From contig SVRU01000040.1 in NCBI GenBank assembly GCA_015064665.1, positions 1 to 24,022 of the forward strand: DNA of 24,022 nucleotides, written 5' to 3'. Of this stretch, positions 1 through 7,086 are shown in pieces (position 1 is the stretch's first letter; each line of letters opens with the position of its first letter). Both the position numbers and the translations under genes were made by a program. The notes beneath the pieces were generated by a model. The model saw nothing but the letters and a program-made list of their open reading frames with translations, did no database searches and was not told the DNA's origin. This DNA comes from Oscillospiraceae bacterium. GTDB lineage: Bacteria; Bacillota_A; Clostridia; Oscillospirales; CAG-272.

Positions 1-2
1 CA

Positions 3-296
3 ATTTTCCATAGCGACAGAGGATTTCAATACACCAACAAGGTATTTCACCAAAAACTCGTTGATGCGGGTATGATCCAAAGCATGTCCCGCGTTGGCAG
101 ATGCCTTGACAATGCTCCGATGGAGGGCTGGTGGGGTATCTTAAAGTCTGAAATGTACTATCTTAAAAAGTTTACAAGCCGTGAATCTCTTGTTTCCGCT
201 ATTGAAAACTATATACGTTTTTACAATACTCGCCGTTACCAGAAGCGTCTGAATTGTATGACACCTTGCGAGTATTATTTCGCCACCGCTGCGTGA
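3..296 (+). CDS. IS3-family transposase OrfB, C-terminal part (5' end cut by window)
   Basis: C-terminal piece of a DDE integrase-type transposase that cuts and joins IS ends. The open frame runs in from the window edge; an internal ATG at 72 is not the true start. Reading from base 3, the motif HSDRG carries the second catalytic Asp (residue 5 of the fragment) and DNAPMEGWW carries the catalytic Glu (residue 41). That leaves 35 residues between them, the D(35)E spacing of IS3 elements. The tail IENYIRFYNTRRYQKRLN matches the usual end of the rve domain, where Y-N-x-R-R-x-Q is typical. The fragment looks intact to its TGA stop, so nothing here suggests decay, but most of the protein is not visible. 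The family assignment is firm; the subgroup (IS150-like) is a guess. Confidence 0.88.
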   Translation: MFHSDRGFQYTNKVFHQKLVDAGMIQSMSRVGRCLDNAPMEGWWGILKSEMYYLKKFTSRESLVSAIENYIRFYNTRRYQKRLNCMTPCEYYFATAA

Positions 297-304
297 CGAA
301 AAAT

Positions 305-330
305 CTCCCCCTGCTGCGCAGCAGGGGGAG
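305..330. repeat. 26-bp perfect palindrome after the transposase stop
   Basis: Two 13-base arms (CTCCCCCTGCTGC and its exact reverse complement) meet without a spacer. It lies 8 bases after the transposase stop and inside the IS. It could act as a transcript-end hairpin, but no T-run follows, so it is not a typical intrinsic terminator. It may protect mRNA or block read-through into or out of the IS. Confidence 0.8.
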
Positions 331-371
331 TAGAAAGAATCTTAATTAACAAATTCTTTTTGTTTTTTACG

Positions 372-392
372 CTGTCTACTTGACAGGGGGCA
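372..392. repeat. Putative right terminal inverted repeat of the IS3-family element
   Basis: The stretch CTGTCTACTTGACAGGGGGC followed by A resembles the terminal repeats of IS3-family elements in Firmicutes. It lies about 75 bases after the transposase stop, a normal distance. The matching left repeat is outside the window, so this is inference from sequence resemblance. Confidence 0.55.
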
Positions 393-431
393 CATTATTT
401 TGCATTTGAGACAGCCGCTTTTTATTTCGTT

Positions 432-3140
432 TTAGGGCATAAGCCAAATGAACATATCGGGATATTCATCCCATTTCGCGAGGAATCGGAGCTTGATTTT
501 GCTGGGCTTTACAAAATCTCCTCCGACGGAAAGGCGCAGACGCAAAGGTTTATCGGCAGTCCAACCTGTCAAATCTCTCTTTGCTTTGAGTGTGTAACGC
601 ACACCCGTGTCGGTTTTTTCGGCTTTAAGCTCATATTTTTTGCGTTCTTTATCAAACTTGTCGCCAAACATGGAGTGATGAGTATATACCTCGCTCACAA
701 AGTCGATTTTTCCGTCAGCACCAAGGGTTATTGCCGGACTTGGAATCAAAGGCTCAAATTCGTAGCAAACAACACACTTTTCCTCTGTTTTTGCGTCTAT
801 AACGAGGGTTATTGCTTCCTTGTCATAGCCTATTTTGAACGAGTGGCGAGCCTCTCCGAATTCACGAATTTCCGAGGAGTTCATAGAGTATGCGTGAGGG
901 CAATTTTCTCCGTTTTGAAGTCCATCGTAAAATTCAAGAGCAGTCTTTCCTTTTTTGACTCGCTCTTCCACCTCGACAAATTCGGTGTTCAAAAGCTCCT
1001 CGAGCTGACAGATTCTTTCTTTAAGCTTTTTTGGAAAAAACTTAAAGCCCTCTGCCTCCGAGTGATAGCCAAGTCTTTTATCCTTTTCACAAAGAGGAAT
1101 CATATCTCGTGAGTTCTGAATTTCATCAAGAACCGTTTGACGCATATCACTCAGTACGGTAAGCGGGTCGCTTGTTCCAATGCCAAGCTCCCGTCTTAAT
1201 TTGTAGAATTTAAGAATGTTTTTGCCGGATTCGAAAAGAAGTCCGAGAGCGGCTGATACCGTATATGCTTCGTCGTCTTTTGAAAATGGTAATTGCTTTA
1301 CGCCCTCGTTCCATTTTGCGCTCATTATTTCACAAAGAGTAAGAGCGTCTTCAAGCGAGTGACCCTGCCATAGAGCCTCGTGTATTCTGTCACCGTCGGG
1401 CTTGTCTAAAAGCTGCCAGCTTCTTGAGAGGTAGTTGTCCTTTGGTTTCAGATGAAGCTGCCATACCACGCTGTCGTGCATAGGACCGTAATAGCTGAAC
1501 ATTATGTTGAGAGGGTAGTTTGAATATCCCTCTTCAAAGAGCTTCCATGCAAGAGCAACATTTTTCGCCGCTGCCTCGCCGTAGTGAATTGCTGCGAGTC
1601 GAAGAAGAAAGTCTTCCTTATCCGTAAAATCATCACAGAAGGAAAGCTCGCCCGCCGCCTTGCTCATAACCGACGGATAGTTTCCGAAATACCAGCATTG
1701 CATCACTCCGCTTGTTCCGTATTCACGCGCAGCCTTGTATTTTTCGAATATCAGTCCGGGCGTCGGGATATACGGAACGCTCGCAACCTCATGAGAGCAG
1801 CATATCTGCATTTTTGCATAGATCGGCTTGCCAAGCTTCTTTGCTTCGTTTGCGGTCAGCTTGAAAAGCTCACCAGGACCGACTGCAGAAAGCCAGTAGT
1901 CCTTGCCTTGTCTTAACTTTCCAAGTTGCTCGGTATAGGTATATTCCTCAAAATTTTGCATGAGGGCGATATCCGTGTCGCATTTTCTGACGTAATCAAG
2001 TATGTCCTCGTCGCGCCACATCTTGTGACCGTAGGTCCAGCTTATAAATTCCGCACCCGTGCCTGCGCGGCGCATACCCTCTTTTATAATATTAGCCGTT
2101 TCTGCCAGCACGTGTCCGATAGGTCTTTTTGAGCATCTTTTGCAGGTGTGGAAAATGTTCGGGAATGACGCGCAATTCGTTATACGCTCGCCCGACGTGA
2201 TATCTATGTATCCGCCAAGGTCGGGAACAAGCCTGAAAAGATTCTCTACGGATTCAAGCAAATAACGCTTACCCTGTTCGGTAGAGGTGCATATTGCGTG
2301 CATGCCGAATTCCGAGTTAAACGCTCCTGTGGCATCTTCGTATTTTTCAGCCATTTCGCCAACAAGGTGCATAGGCTCTATTGCAAAAACGTAAACCTTT
2401 ATACCGTAGAGGGCGCATTTTTTAACAACCGCCCGAAGCTTTTCAATTCTTTTTTCTCCGCCCTCGCCGTATTCGGAAAAAATATTCGACGGCATAAGAG
2501 CACGAAAGCTCGTGTATATCCAGATTCCGTTGGTGCCGTCGTGCGCAAGGCGGTTAAGATATTCGTCGGGATAGTAGTCTATATCGTCAAAAAGCTCGTC
2601 ACCAAACTTTGGAGCGCGGTTTGTGGGGCTGAAAAATCCGCGTGTGATTCTGCTTTTTATCCAAGGCTTTTTTTTGATTTTGCCCTTGGGCAGAAAAGCT
2701 CCGCCTCTTTTGCGCATCTCATCCTCTATGTAAACAATAGCGCGGCGCACTCCCTCGGTGTCACCCGATTTTATCACTGCTTCGGACTCGCGAATCTCTA
2801 TTTCAAAGCTTTCGTAGGTATCCGTGTCAATTTTTTTGAGTATAATAGGATATCTGTCACCGCTTATTTCAAAAATTTGCGTGAATTTTTTGAAATCGGT
2901 AAAGGCGGTCGCAAGAAGCTCGCTTTCCGCAAAATCACCGCAGTCGATAAAGATTCCGTCGGCATCTACCTCACCTGCGCACTGAAGTCTGCACGCAAAT
3001 CCATCAGGCTTCTTTTCGTGATAAGGCTTCTTCAATTCGTCAACGAATTCAAGCGGTGGCTGCTCATAGTAAAACGGGTCTATTCTCGCCGTTCCGTAAT
3101 CGGTGATTTTACTGTTGAGGTCTAAATTTTTTTTACCCAT
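432..3140 (-). CDS. Large glycosidase-like protein (GH20/GH67-like TIM barrel), family not assigned
   Basis: A 902-aa protein without signal peptide or membrane segment, so probably cytoplasmic. The N-terminal ~160 residues (with DTYESFEIEIRESEAVIKSG and EGVRRAIVYIEDEM) resemble the small alpha/beta domain that precedes the barrel in GH20 hexosaminidases and GH67 alpha-glucuronidases. A barrel-like region follows (from about ITRGFFSPTNRAPKFGDE to ~residue 520), with YLNRLAHDGTNGIWIYTSFR and a CKRCSKR cysteine cluster. A helical region then leads to a C-terminal beta-rich part ending WDEYPDMFIWLMP, reminiscent of CBM9-like domains. The substrate cannot be named; sugar-acid or amino-sugar oligomers are possible. 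It starts at an ATG with GGAG upstream and lies 47 bases after the PHP gene, probably in the same transcript. Hydrolase class is inferred; catalytic acids were not identified. Confidence 0.62.
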   Translation of the reverse strand: MGKKNLDLNSKITDYGTARIDPFYYEQPPLEFVDELKKPYHEKKPDGFACRLQCAGEVDADGIFIDCGDFAESELLATAFTDFKKFTQIFEISGDRYPIILKKIDTDTYESFEIEIRESEAVIKSGDTEGVRRAIVYIEDEMRKRGGAFLPKGKIKKKPWIKSRITRGFFSPTNRAPKFGDELFDDIDYYPDEYLNRLAHDGTNGIWIYTSFRALMPSNIFSEYGEGGEKRIEKLRAVVKKCALYGIKVYVFAIEPMHLVGEMAEKYEDATGAFNSEFGMHAICTSTEQGKRYLLESVENLFRLVPDLGGYIDITSGERITNCASFPNIFHTCKRCSKRPIGHVLAETANIIKEGMRRAGTGAEFISWTYGHKMWRDEDILDYVRKCDTDIALMQNFEEYTYTEQLGKLRQGKDYWLSAVGPGELFKLTANEAKKLGKPIYAKMQICCSHEVASVPYIPTPGLIFEKYKAAREYGTSGVMQCWYFGNYPSVMSKAAGELSFCDDFTDKEDFLLRLAAIHYGEAAAKNVALAWKLFEEGYSNYPLNIMFSYYGPMHDSVVWQLHLKPKDNYLSRSWQLLDKPDGDRIHEALWQGHSLEDALTLCEIMSAKWNEGVKQLPFSKDDEAYTVSAALGLLFESGKNILKFYKLRRELGIGTSDPLTVLSDMRQTVLDEIQNSRDMIPLCEKDKRLGYHSEAEGFKFFPKKLKERICQLEELLNTEFVEVEERVKKGKTALEFYDGLQNGENCPHAYSMNSSEIREFGEARHSFKIGYDKEAITLVIDAKTEEKCVVCYEFEPLIPSPAITLGADGKIDFVSEVYTHHSMFGDKFDKERKKYELKAEKTDTGVRYTLKAKRDLTGWTADKPLRLRLSVGGDFVKPSKIKLRFLAKWDEYPDMFIWLMP

Positions 3141-3187
3141 GATTTTCTCCGATGCTTTGAATTGTGCTATAAAATGTAAATAGTTGT

Positions 3188-4003
3188 TTATATTTTTTTG
3201 CTGACAAAGCCTTGCTTCGTCAGGTAATAAAGCGTATCAAAGCCGTGGGCTTTAACGTATTCCTCGGCTTCTTTGAAATGTACGTCAAGATAATCCTTGT
3301 CATGACAGTCGGACGTAAGAATCAGCTTACAGCCGATACTTTTCATTTCGTCCAGTATAAATGATGCAGGGTAGGGGGTTGTTCTGTATCCACGGCCTAT
3401 TGCACCTGTATTGACCTCGAAAATCTCTCTGTTCTTTCTGACTGCGTGAAGCGCGTCAAGAGCAATGCTGCGGTATGCTTTCGATTCTATATCAATAAGC
3501 TTTGGGTGCTGCTCCGAAAATTTTGTAAGAACGTCAAAATGGCCAACTACGTTATACTGAACCTCACTTGACATTTGAACGACCTTTTCGTAGTAGTCGC
3601 GGGCGTATTCAATGGAGTTGCCGTGATAGAACAAATCAATTGCTCTTTTTGAGGAGTCATAGGCATGGTCGTAATCTATGACGGCACCGTTTTTCACCGT
3701 CTTGTGCACCGCACCTATCGTGTAATCAAAAAGCTCGGCCGTAATAATTCCTTTTGAGTAATAATCAAGCTCGGTGCCGATGAAAATCTCTATTTTTCCT
3801 TCGTATTCCGCCCTGAGTCTGCCGATACGGGATATATATTCTTCAACCGAGCACGACATTTCCCAGTTTGCGTTCTGTATCGTTTTGGCGTGCGGGGAAA
3901 ATCCAAGCGAATCAAATCCCAGGAGAATTGCCGCATCGAGCATTTCTTCGGGCGTGTTTTTTCCGTCGCATAGAGTTGAGTGAGTGTGTAGATTCTGAAG
4001 CAT
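3188..4003 (-). CDS. PHP-domain phosphoesterase, histidinol-phosphatase (HisK-type) family
   Basis: A 271-aa metal-dependent phosphatase of the PHP family. Metal-ligand motifs are visible in order: LHTHSTLCDG (His6, His8, Asp13), GFSPHAK (His38), GTELDYY (Glu), VVGHFDV (His) and TSDCHDKD (Asp and His). This is the full set expected for the trinuclear centre. Family members remove phosphate from histidinol phosphate, but no his genes are near, and the neighbours are sugar-related, so another phosphate ester is equally possible. The start at 4003 is chosen because GGAG lies 8 bases upstream. A longer frame opening at 4045 would begin upstream of the -10 box at 4034-4039 and so could not be transcribed from that promoter. 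It is first in a transcript that likely continues into the large glycosidase-like gene. Confidence 0.85.
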   Translation of the reverse strand: MLQNLHTHSTLCDGKNTPEEMLDAAILLGFDSLGFSPHAKTIQNANWEMSCSVEEYISRIGRLRAEYEGKIEIFIGTELDYYSKGIITAELFDYTIGAVHKTVKNGAVIDYDHAYDSSKRAIDLFYHGNSIEYARDYYEKVVQMSSEVQYNVVGHFDVLTKFSEQHPKLIDIESKAYRSIALDALHAVRKNREIFEVNTGAIGRGYRTTPYPASFILDEMKSIGCKLILTSDCHDKDYLDVHFKEAEEYVKAHGFDTLYYLTKQGFVSKKI

Positions 4004-4033
4004 ATCCGTTTCTCCGCATTTTTTTACATCTGT

Positions 4034-4062
4034 ATTATACACCAACGTAAAAAAAAATTCAA
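4034..4062 (-). promoter_or_regulatory. Sigma-A promoter for the PHP phosphatase gene
   Basis: On the minus strand, TTGAAT (4057-4062), a 17-base spacer, then TATAAT (4034-4039). Transcription would begin near 4027, giving a short leader of about 24 bases to the ATG at 4003. Confidence 0.75.
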
Positions 4063-4066
4063 GGGA

Positions 4067-4095
4067 TTGATTTTTGCTTTTCTATGCTGTATAAT
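4067..4095 (+). promoter_or_regulatory. Sigma-A promoter for the TIM-barrel isomerase gene
   Basis: TTGATT (4067-4072), 17-base spacer, TATAAT (4090-4095). Its -35 box is only 4 bases from the -35 box of the divergent PHP promoter, so both promoters would share any regulator bound there. The 5' leader would be about 77 bases. Confidence 0.75.
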
Positions 4096-4178
4096 AATTA
4101 TAAGCTATCGTTGCTTTAAATGCTTTAGATTATCTTAAATTATTTTTGAAATATATTAACAACACTAAGGAGGCTTTT

Positions 4179-4931
4179 ATGTTTAAAACAGGAGTGGTTT
4201 CGGTTTCTTTCCGCAAGCTTTCGGTCGACGAGGTTATACGCTACACAAAGGAATCCGGACTCAAAGCAATCGAATGGGGAAGTGACGTTCACGCCCCATA
4301 CATCGACACCGAGCGCATAGAGTATATTGCAAAAGCGCAGAAGGAGGCCGGACTTTACTGTCCGTCATACGGTACTTATTTTAAGCTCGGCGAGCACGAT
4401 ACCGAGGAGCTTCACGGATATATTGCAGCCGCAAAGATACTCGGCACAAATATTCTCCGTCTCTGGTGCGGAAGCAAGAATCATGCCGAACTTACCGCAG
4501 AGGAGCGCGAGTTTATTATCAGCGAATCAAAAAAAGCCGCAAAAATTGCAGAGGAAGAGGGCGCAGTGCTTTGCATGGAGTGCCACAACAATTCCTTCAC
4601 AAACACGCTTGAGGGCGCACTTGACCTTATGAGGTCGGTTGATTCACCCGCTTTTCGTATGTATTGGCAGCCAAATTCCAAGGGCGGCGTAGAGGGCAAT
4701 GTTGAATATGCTAAGACAATAGCTCCCTATACCAACACCGTTCACGTCTACTATTATGAAGAGGGAAAGAAGCATCCGCTTCAAGACGGCGTTGCAGATT
4801 GGGAAAGATATCTTGCTTGCTTTGACGGCTCTCAGCACCTGCTTCTTGAGTTTATGCCCGATAACAGCCCCGAGTCGCTTGCAACCGAAGCCAAAACGCT
4901 CAACGAGCTTGCTGAGCGCGCGTCAAAGTAA
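4179..4931 (+). CDS. Sugar phosphate isomerase/epimerase (xylose-isomerase-like TIM barrel)
   Basis: A 250-aa protein of the AP-endonuclease-2/xylose-isomerase-like barrel fold, a family of cytoplasmic sugar or polyol isomerases and epimerases. Visible family marks are the strand-1 opening TGVVSVSFRKLS, GLKAIEWGSDVHAPY, the metal-site segment LCMECHNNSFTNT (Glu and His), HVYYYEEGK, and the final strand LLLEFMPDNS with its Glu. The segment MYWQPNSK sits where many relatives have an Asp ligand, so the metal site may differ. The length fits the family. The start at 4179 is set by a perfect AAGGAGG at 4167-4173, 5 bases upstream; an earlier in-frame codon at 4146 has no such site. It shares a divergent promoter region with the PHP and glycosidase genes, which suggests joint use in sugar catabolism. 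The substrate is unknown. Confidence 0.82.
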   Translation: MFKTGVVSVSFRKLSVDEVIRYTKESGLKAIEWGSDVHAPYIDTERIEYIAKAQKEAGLYCPSYGTYFKLGEHDTEELHGYIAAAKILGTNILRLWCGSKNHAELTAEEREFIISESKKAAKIAEEEGAVLCMECHNNSFTNTLEGALDLMRSVDSPAFRMYWQPNSKGGVEGNVEYAKTIAPYTNTVHVYYYEEGKKHPLQDGVADWERYLACFDGSQHLLLEFMPDNSPESLATEAKTLNELAERASK

Positions 4932-5006
4932 TATGGTATTTTTATACAAAAACTAAGAAAAAAATTGTCAAAAAAGTAGAAAAACAAGTTGTTAATAATA
5001 TATAGC

Positions 5007-5035
5007 TTGACTTAATGTGATTTATATGTTATTAT
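5007..5035 (+). promoter_or_regulatory. Sigma-A promoter for the solute-binding lipoprotein gene
   Basis: TTGACT (5007-5012), 17-base spacer, TATTAT (5030-5035). The region upstream is A/T rich. Predicted start near 5042 gives an unusually long leader of about 118 bases. Confidence 0.75.
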
Positions 5036-5041
5036 TAAAAA

Positions 5042-5159
5042 CGTCAAAGTATCCGAGTCATGCCCGAAATATCTTCATCCTGAGGTGTGATTCAAGACTT
5101 TAGCTCGGTGAGCTGCCGATTCTCCGAGCAAAATTAGGCAAATTAAAAAGGAGAACAAT
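5042..5159 (+). promoter_or_regulatory. Structured 5' leader of the solute-binding protein mRNA
   Basis: The leader has three inverted repeats. TCTT-c-ATC pairs with GAT-tc-AAGA (5072-5097). AGCTC/GAGCT form a small hairpin (5102-5114). GCTCGG pairs with CCGAGC (5103-5129). The last two overlap and cannot form together, an arrangement seen in attenuators and riboswitches. The ribosome binding site AAGGAG follows at about 5149-5154. No known riboswitch class was recognised. Confidence 0.4.
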
Positions 5160-6932
5160 ATGAAAAAAAGAATTTTGTGTTTGCTTCTTGTTATGCTTAT
5201 GGCTGTAAGTGCACTCACGGCTCTTACCGCATGCGGTAAAAAGGATCCTGTTGTTACCGATCCTTGCGCTGAAGGTCATACATATACAAAGGGCAACGGA
5301 AGATGTGACGTCTGCAACAAAAAATGTAAGCATACCGATGCAGACGGCAACAAGGTGTGCGATGTTTGTTCCTATGAATTGAACGAAGAGGAAGAGGAAG
5401 AGTATCCCGAGGTTCCGTGGATCAACGATTCCCCCGTCAATCTTTTCTTCAGAATGACGCACAACTCCTCCAGTGAGTCTCTGCCTTCAGGATGTGAAAG
5501 ATACATGGCAGGCGAGGATGCGTCCAAGAGCGAAACGCTTGATGAAAACGTTGCAACCAGAAATGCCGATGCTGAGTTTTTCACCAACGTAAAGCTTAAG
5601 TACGACTACTATGCAGATACCGGAGAATACGGCTGGGGTAACTGTCACGAGATTATCCACAGTGAAGTTAAGTCAGGCGCAAGCGGTACACCCGATATGT
5701 ACTGTAACTTCGCATACGATATGATCGCTTCTTCTCTTAAGGGTTCCTTCTCGAACCTTATGAACTCCGGCGAACACGATCAGGGTAACTTCTTCCAGTT
5801 CATGGATGAGGATTATGATGAGACTGTTAACAACAGAGGATACATGTATGACTACATGGGTTCTGTTACACTTTCTCTTACTAAGAAGTACATTCTTGCA
5901 TCAGACTATTTCACCGATGCTGTACGTTCGTTCTTCGTAGTTCCCGTTAACGTAGCTCTTCTTGAGTCTGTTGGTAAGGACGTAACCGGCGACCTTAACA
6001 AAGACGGCGAGTTTACGATTGACGACTTCTATATTGAGGTTAAGGATAGAAAGTGGGACTATGATAAGGTTATCGATTACAGCGCTGCTATTTATGAGCC
6101 TACCGGTACCTCTAATGCAGGTGAAGATATTGAGGACGTTCTCGGCTTCGTTCTCTTCCTAGGTTTCCAGTCCTCAGGACTTCTTTACTCTTCCGATATC
6201 ACGGTTATCAATAAGGTTTGGGACGATGCTACCGGCGACTATCTCTACACCTATCCTGCGGAATCCGAAGAACTTTACAAGCTTTTCGACAACTGTAAGA
6301 GACTTGTAAATTCAACCGGTGTATACGTTATGTCGGGCGACCCCAACACCACTAAGTACGGAAGCTCTAACCTTATCGCTACTCGTGAAAGATTCTGTGA
6401 CTCCAAGATTCTCTTCGGTGGAATCATTATCCTTGGCGCTCTTGAGTACAGCTCGTATCAGAGACTTAAGGATGCAGACGGATTCGGTGTTGTTCCCGTT
6501 CCGCTTTATAAGCCCGCTGAAGGAAATGACAGATATCTTACAACCATCACCAACGGTGCTCGTGTTGGCGCGATTGCAAGATCTACCAAGAACTTCACTG
6601 CATGTACTGCATTCCTTGACTATCAGTCATCTCACTCACAGGAAATCCTTGACGGTTACTACTACCGTTACCTCTGTGTAAGCATCGTTGACAGCACTGT
6701 TCAGGGTACTGTTGATATGCTTTACTACCTCCGTTTGAACGTTCGTTCTTCCTTCGATAAGTCGTTCGAGGACGCAGTTGGTGTTTACTACGGTGTGACC
6801 AACACCTGCTGGTCTCACATCCTTGAGACAAAGTACTTCGATTACGATATTCGTCCTGATTACGGTGAGCTTGCTGCTTCTAAAGAGGGATATCTGAATC
6901 AGCTTTACTTGGTTTACTTCGACCTTCCGTAA
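5160..6932 (+). CDS. Extracellular solute-binding lipoprotein with Cys-rich tether
   Basis: A 590-aa lipoprotein likely anchored outside the membrane as the binding subunit of an ABC sugar importer. The N-terminus MKKR plus a hydrophobic stretch ends in lipobox Leu22-Thr-Ala-Cys25. A Cys/His-rich segment follows (Cys49-x2-Cys52, Cys56, His58, Cys67-x2-Cys70), then an acidic run of Glu (76-81). The body resembles family-1 solute-binding proteins: DGEFTIDDFYIEVKDRKWDYD fits the usual segment before a W-x-[WY]-D motif, and GFGVVPVPLYKP is typical of the late domain. Residues 278-289 (D-N-D-E-T-D at positions 1, 3, 5, 7, 9, 12) fit an EF-hand or dockerin-like calcium loop. Codons are biased to AAC, TAC, TTC and GGT, unlike neighbours, suggesting high expression. 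No permease or ATPase genes are adjacent. Start is set by AAGGAG upstream of ATG. Confidence 0.8.
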   Translation: MKKRILCLLLVMLMAVSALTALTACGKKDPVVTDPCAEGHTYTKGNGRCDVCNKKCKHTDADGNKVCDVCSYELNEEEEEEYPEVPWINDSPVNLFFRMTHNSSSESLPSGCERYMAGEDASKSETLDENVATRNADAEFFTNVKLKYDYYADTGEYGWGNCHEIIHSEVKSGASGTPDMYCNFAYDMIASSLKGSFSNLMNSGEHDQGNFFQFMDEDYDETVNNRGYMYDYMGSVTLSLTKKYILASDYFTDAVRSFFVVPVNVALLESVGKDVTGDLNKDGEFTIDDFYIEVKDRKWDYDKVIDYSAAIYEPTGTSNAGEDIEDVLGFVLFLGFQSSGLLYSSDITVINKVWDDATGDYLYTYPAESEELYKLFDNCKRLVNSTGVYVMSGDPNTTKYGSSNLIATRERFCDSKILFGGIIILGALEYSSYQRLKDADGFGVVPVPLYKPAEGNDRYLTTITNGARVGAIARSTKNFTACTAFLDYQSSHSQEILDGYYYRYLCVSIVDSTVQGTVDMLYYLRLNVRSSFDKSFEDAVGVYYGVTNTCWSHILETKYFDYDIRPDYGELAASKEGYLNQLYLVYFDLP

Positions 6933-6951
6933 GGAATATCAAGGTTAATCC

Positions 6952-6973
6952 TTTGCAATCCAAGGATTGCAAA
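6952..6973. repeat. Inverted repeat after the solute-binding protein gene
   Basis: Arms TTTGCAATCC and GGATTGCAAA are separated by two bases. No T-run follows directly. It may stabilise the 3' end of the abundant lipoprotein mRNA before the main terminator. Confidence 0.6.
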
Positions 6974-6987
6974 AACCAATAAAAATG

Positions 6988-7031
6988 CCCGAGGGCGTCT
7001 CTGTTTTGAGCAGAGCGCCCTCGGGTTTTTA
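6988..7031 (+). terminator. Intrinsic terminator of the solute-binding protein gene
   Basis: Stem CCCGAGGGCG, one bulged T, CTCTG, a short loop, CAGAG and CGCCCTCGGG, followed by TTTTTAT. It is a strong GC-rich hairpin with a T-run, and may also work in the reverse direction for the convergent operon because CATTTTTATT follows on that strand. Confidence 0.9.
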
Positions 7032-7036
7032 TATAA

Positions 7037-7060
7037 AAGGCTCCTTGGGGAAGGAGCCTT
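7037..7060 (-). terminator. Terminator hairpin at the end of the long minus-strand operon
   Basis: Arms AAGGCTCCTT and AAGGAGCCTT with a 4-base loop. On the minus strand the GC-rich core is followed by TTTTATAT, which serves as the T-tract. It lies 27 bases after the dnaC-like stop. Confidence 0.7.
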
Positions 7061-7086
7061 AGACACAAAACGTTTTTATTTGCTTT

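Larger units (their letters stand above)
1..392 (+). mobile_element. IS3-family insertion sequence, right end (left end outside window)
   Basis: The segment holds the 3' part of an IS3-type transposase, then a perfect palindrome, then a sequence that looks like the right terminal inverted repeat (about 372-392, ending CTTGACAGGGGGCA). The left end and upstream orfA lie outside the window, so target-site duplication cannot be checked. The end at 392 is inferred from the resemblance of this sequence to IS3-family termini (5'-TGCCCCCTGTCAAG read inward). Confidence 0.7.

Noticed and set aside
675..3125. Several plus-strand open frames opposite the large glycosidase-like gene
   Set aside because: They lie wholly inside a well-supported minus-strand gene, have no ribosome binding sites and show no recognisable motifs.
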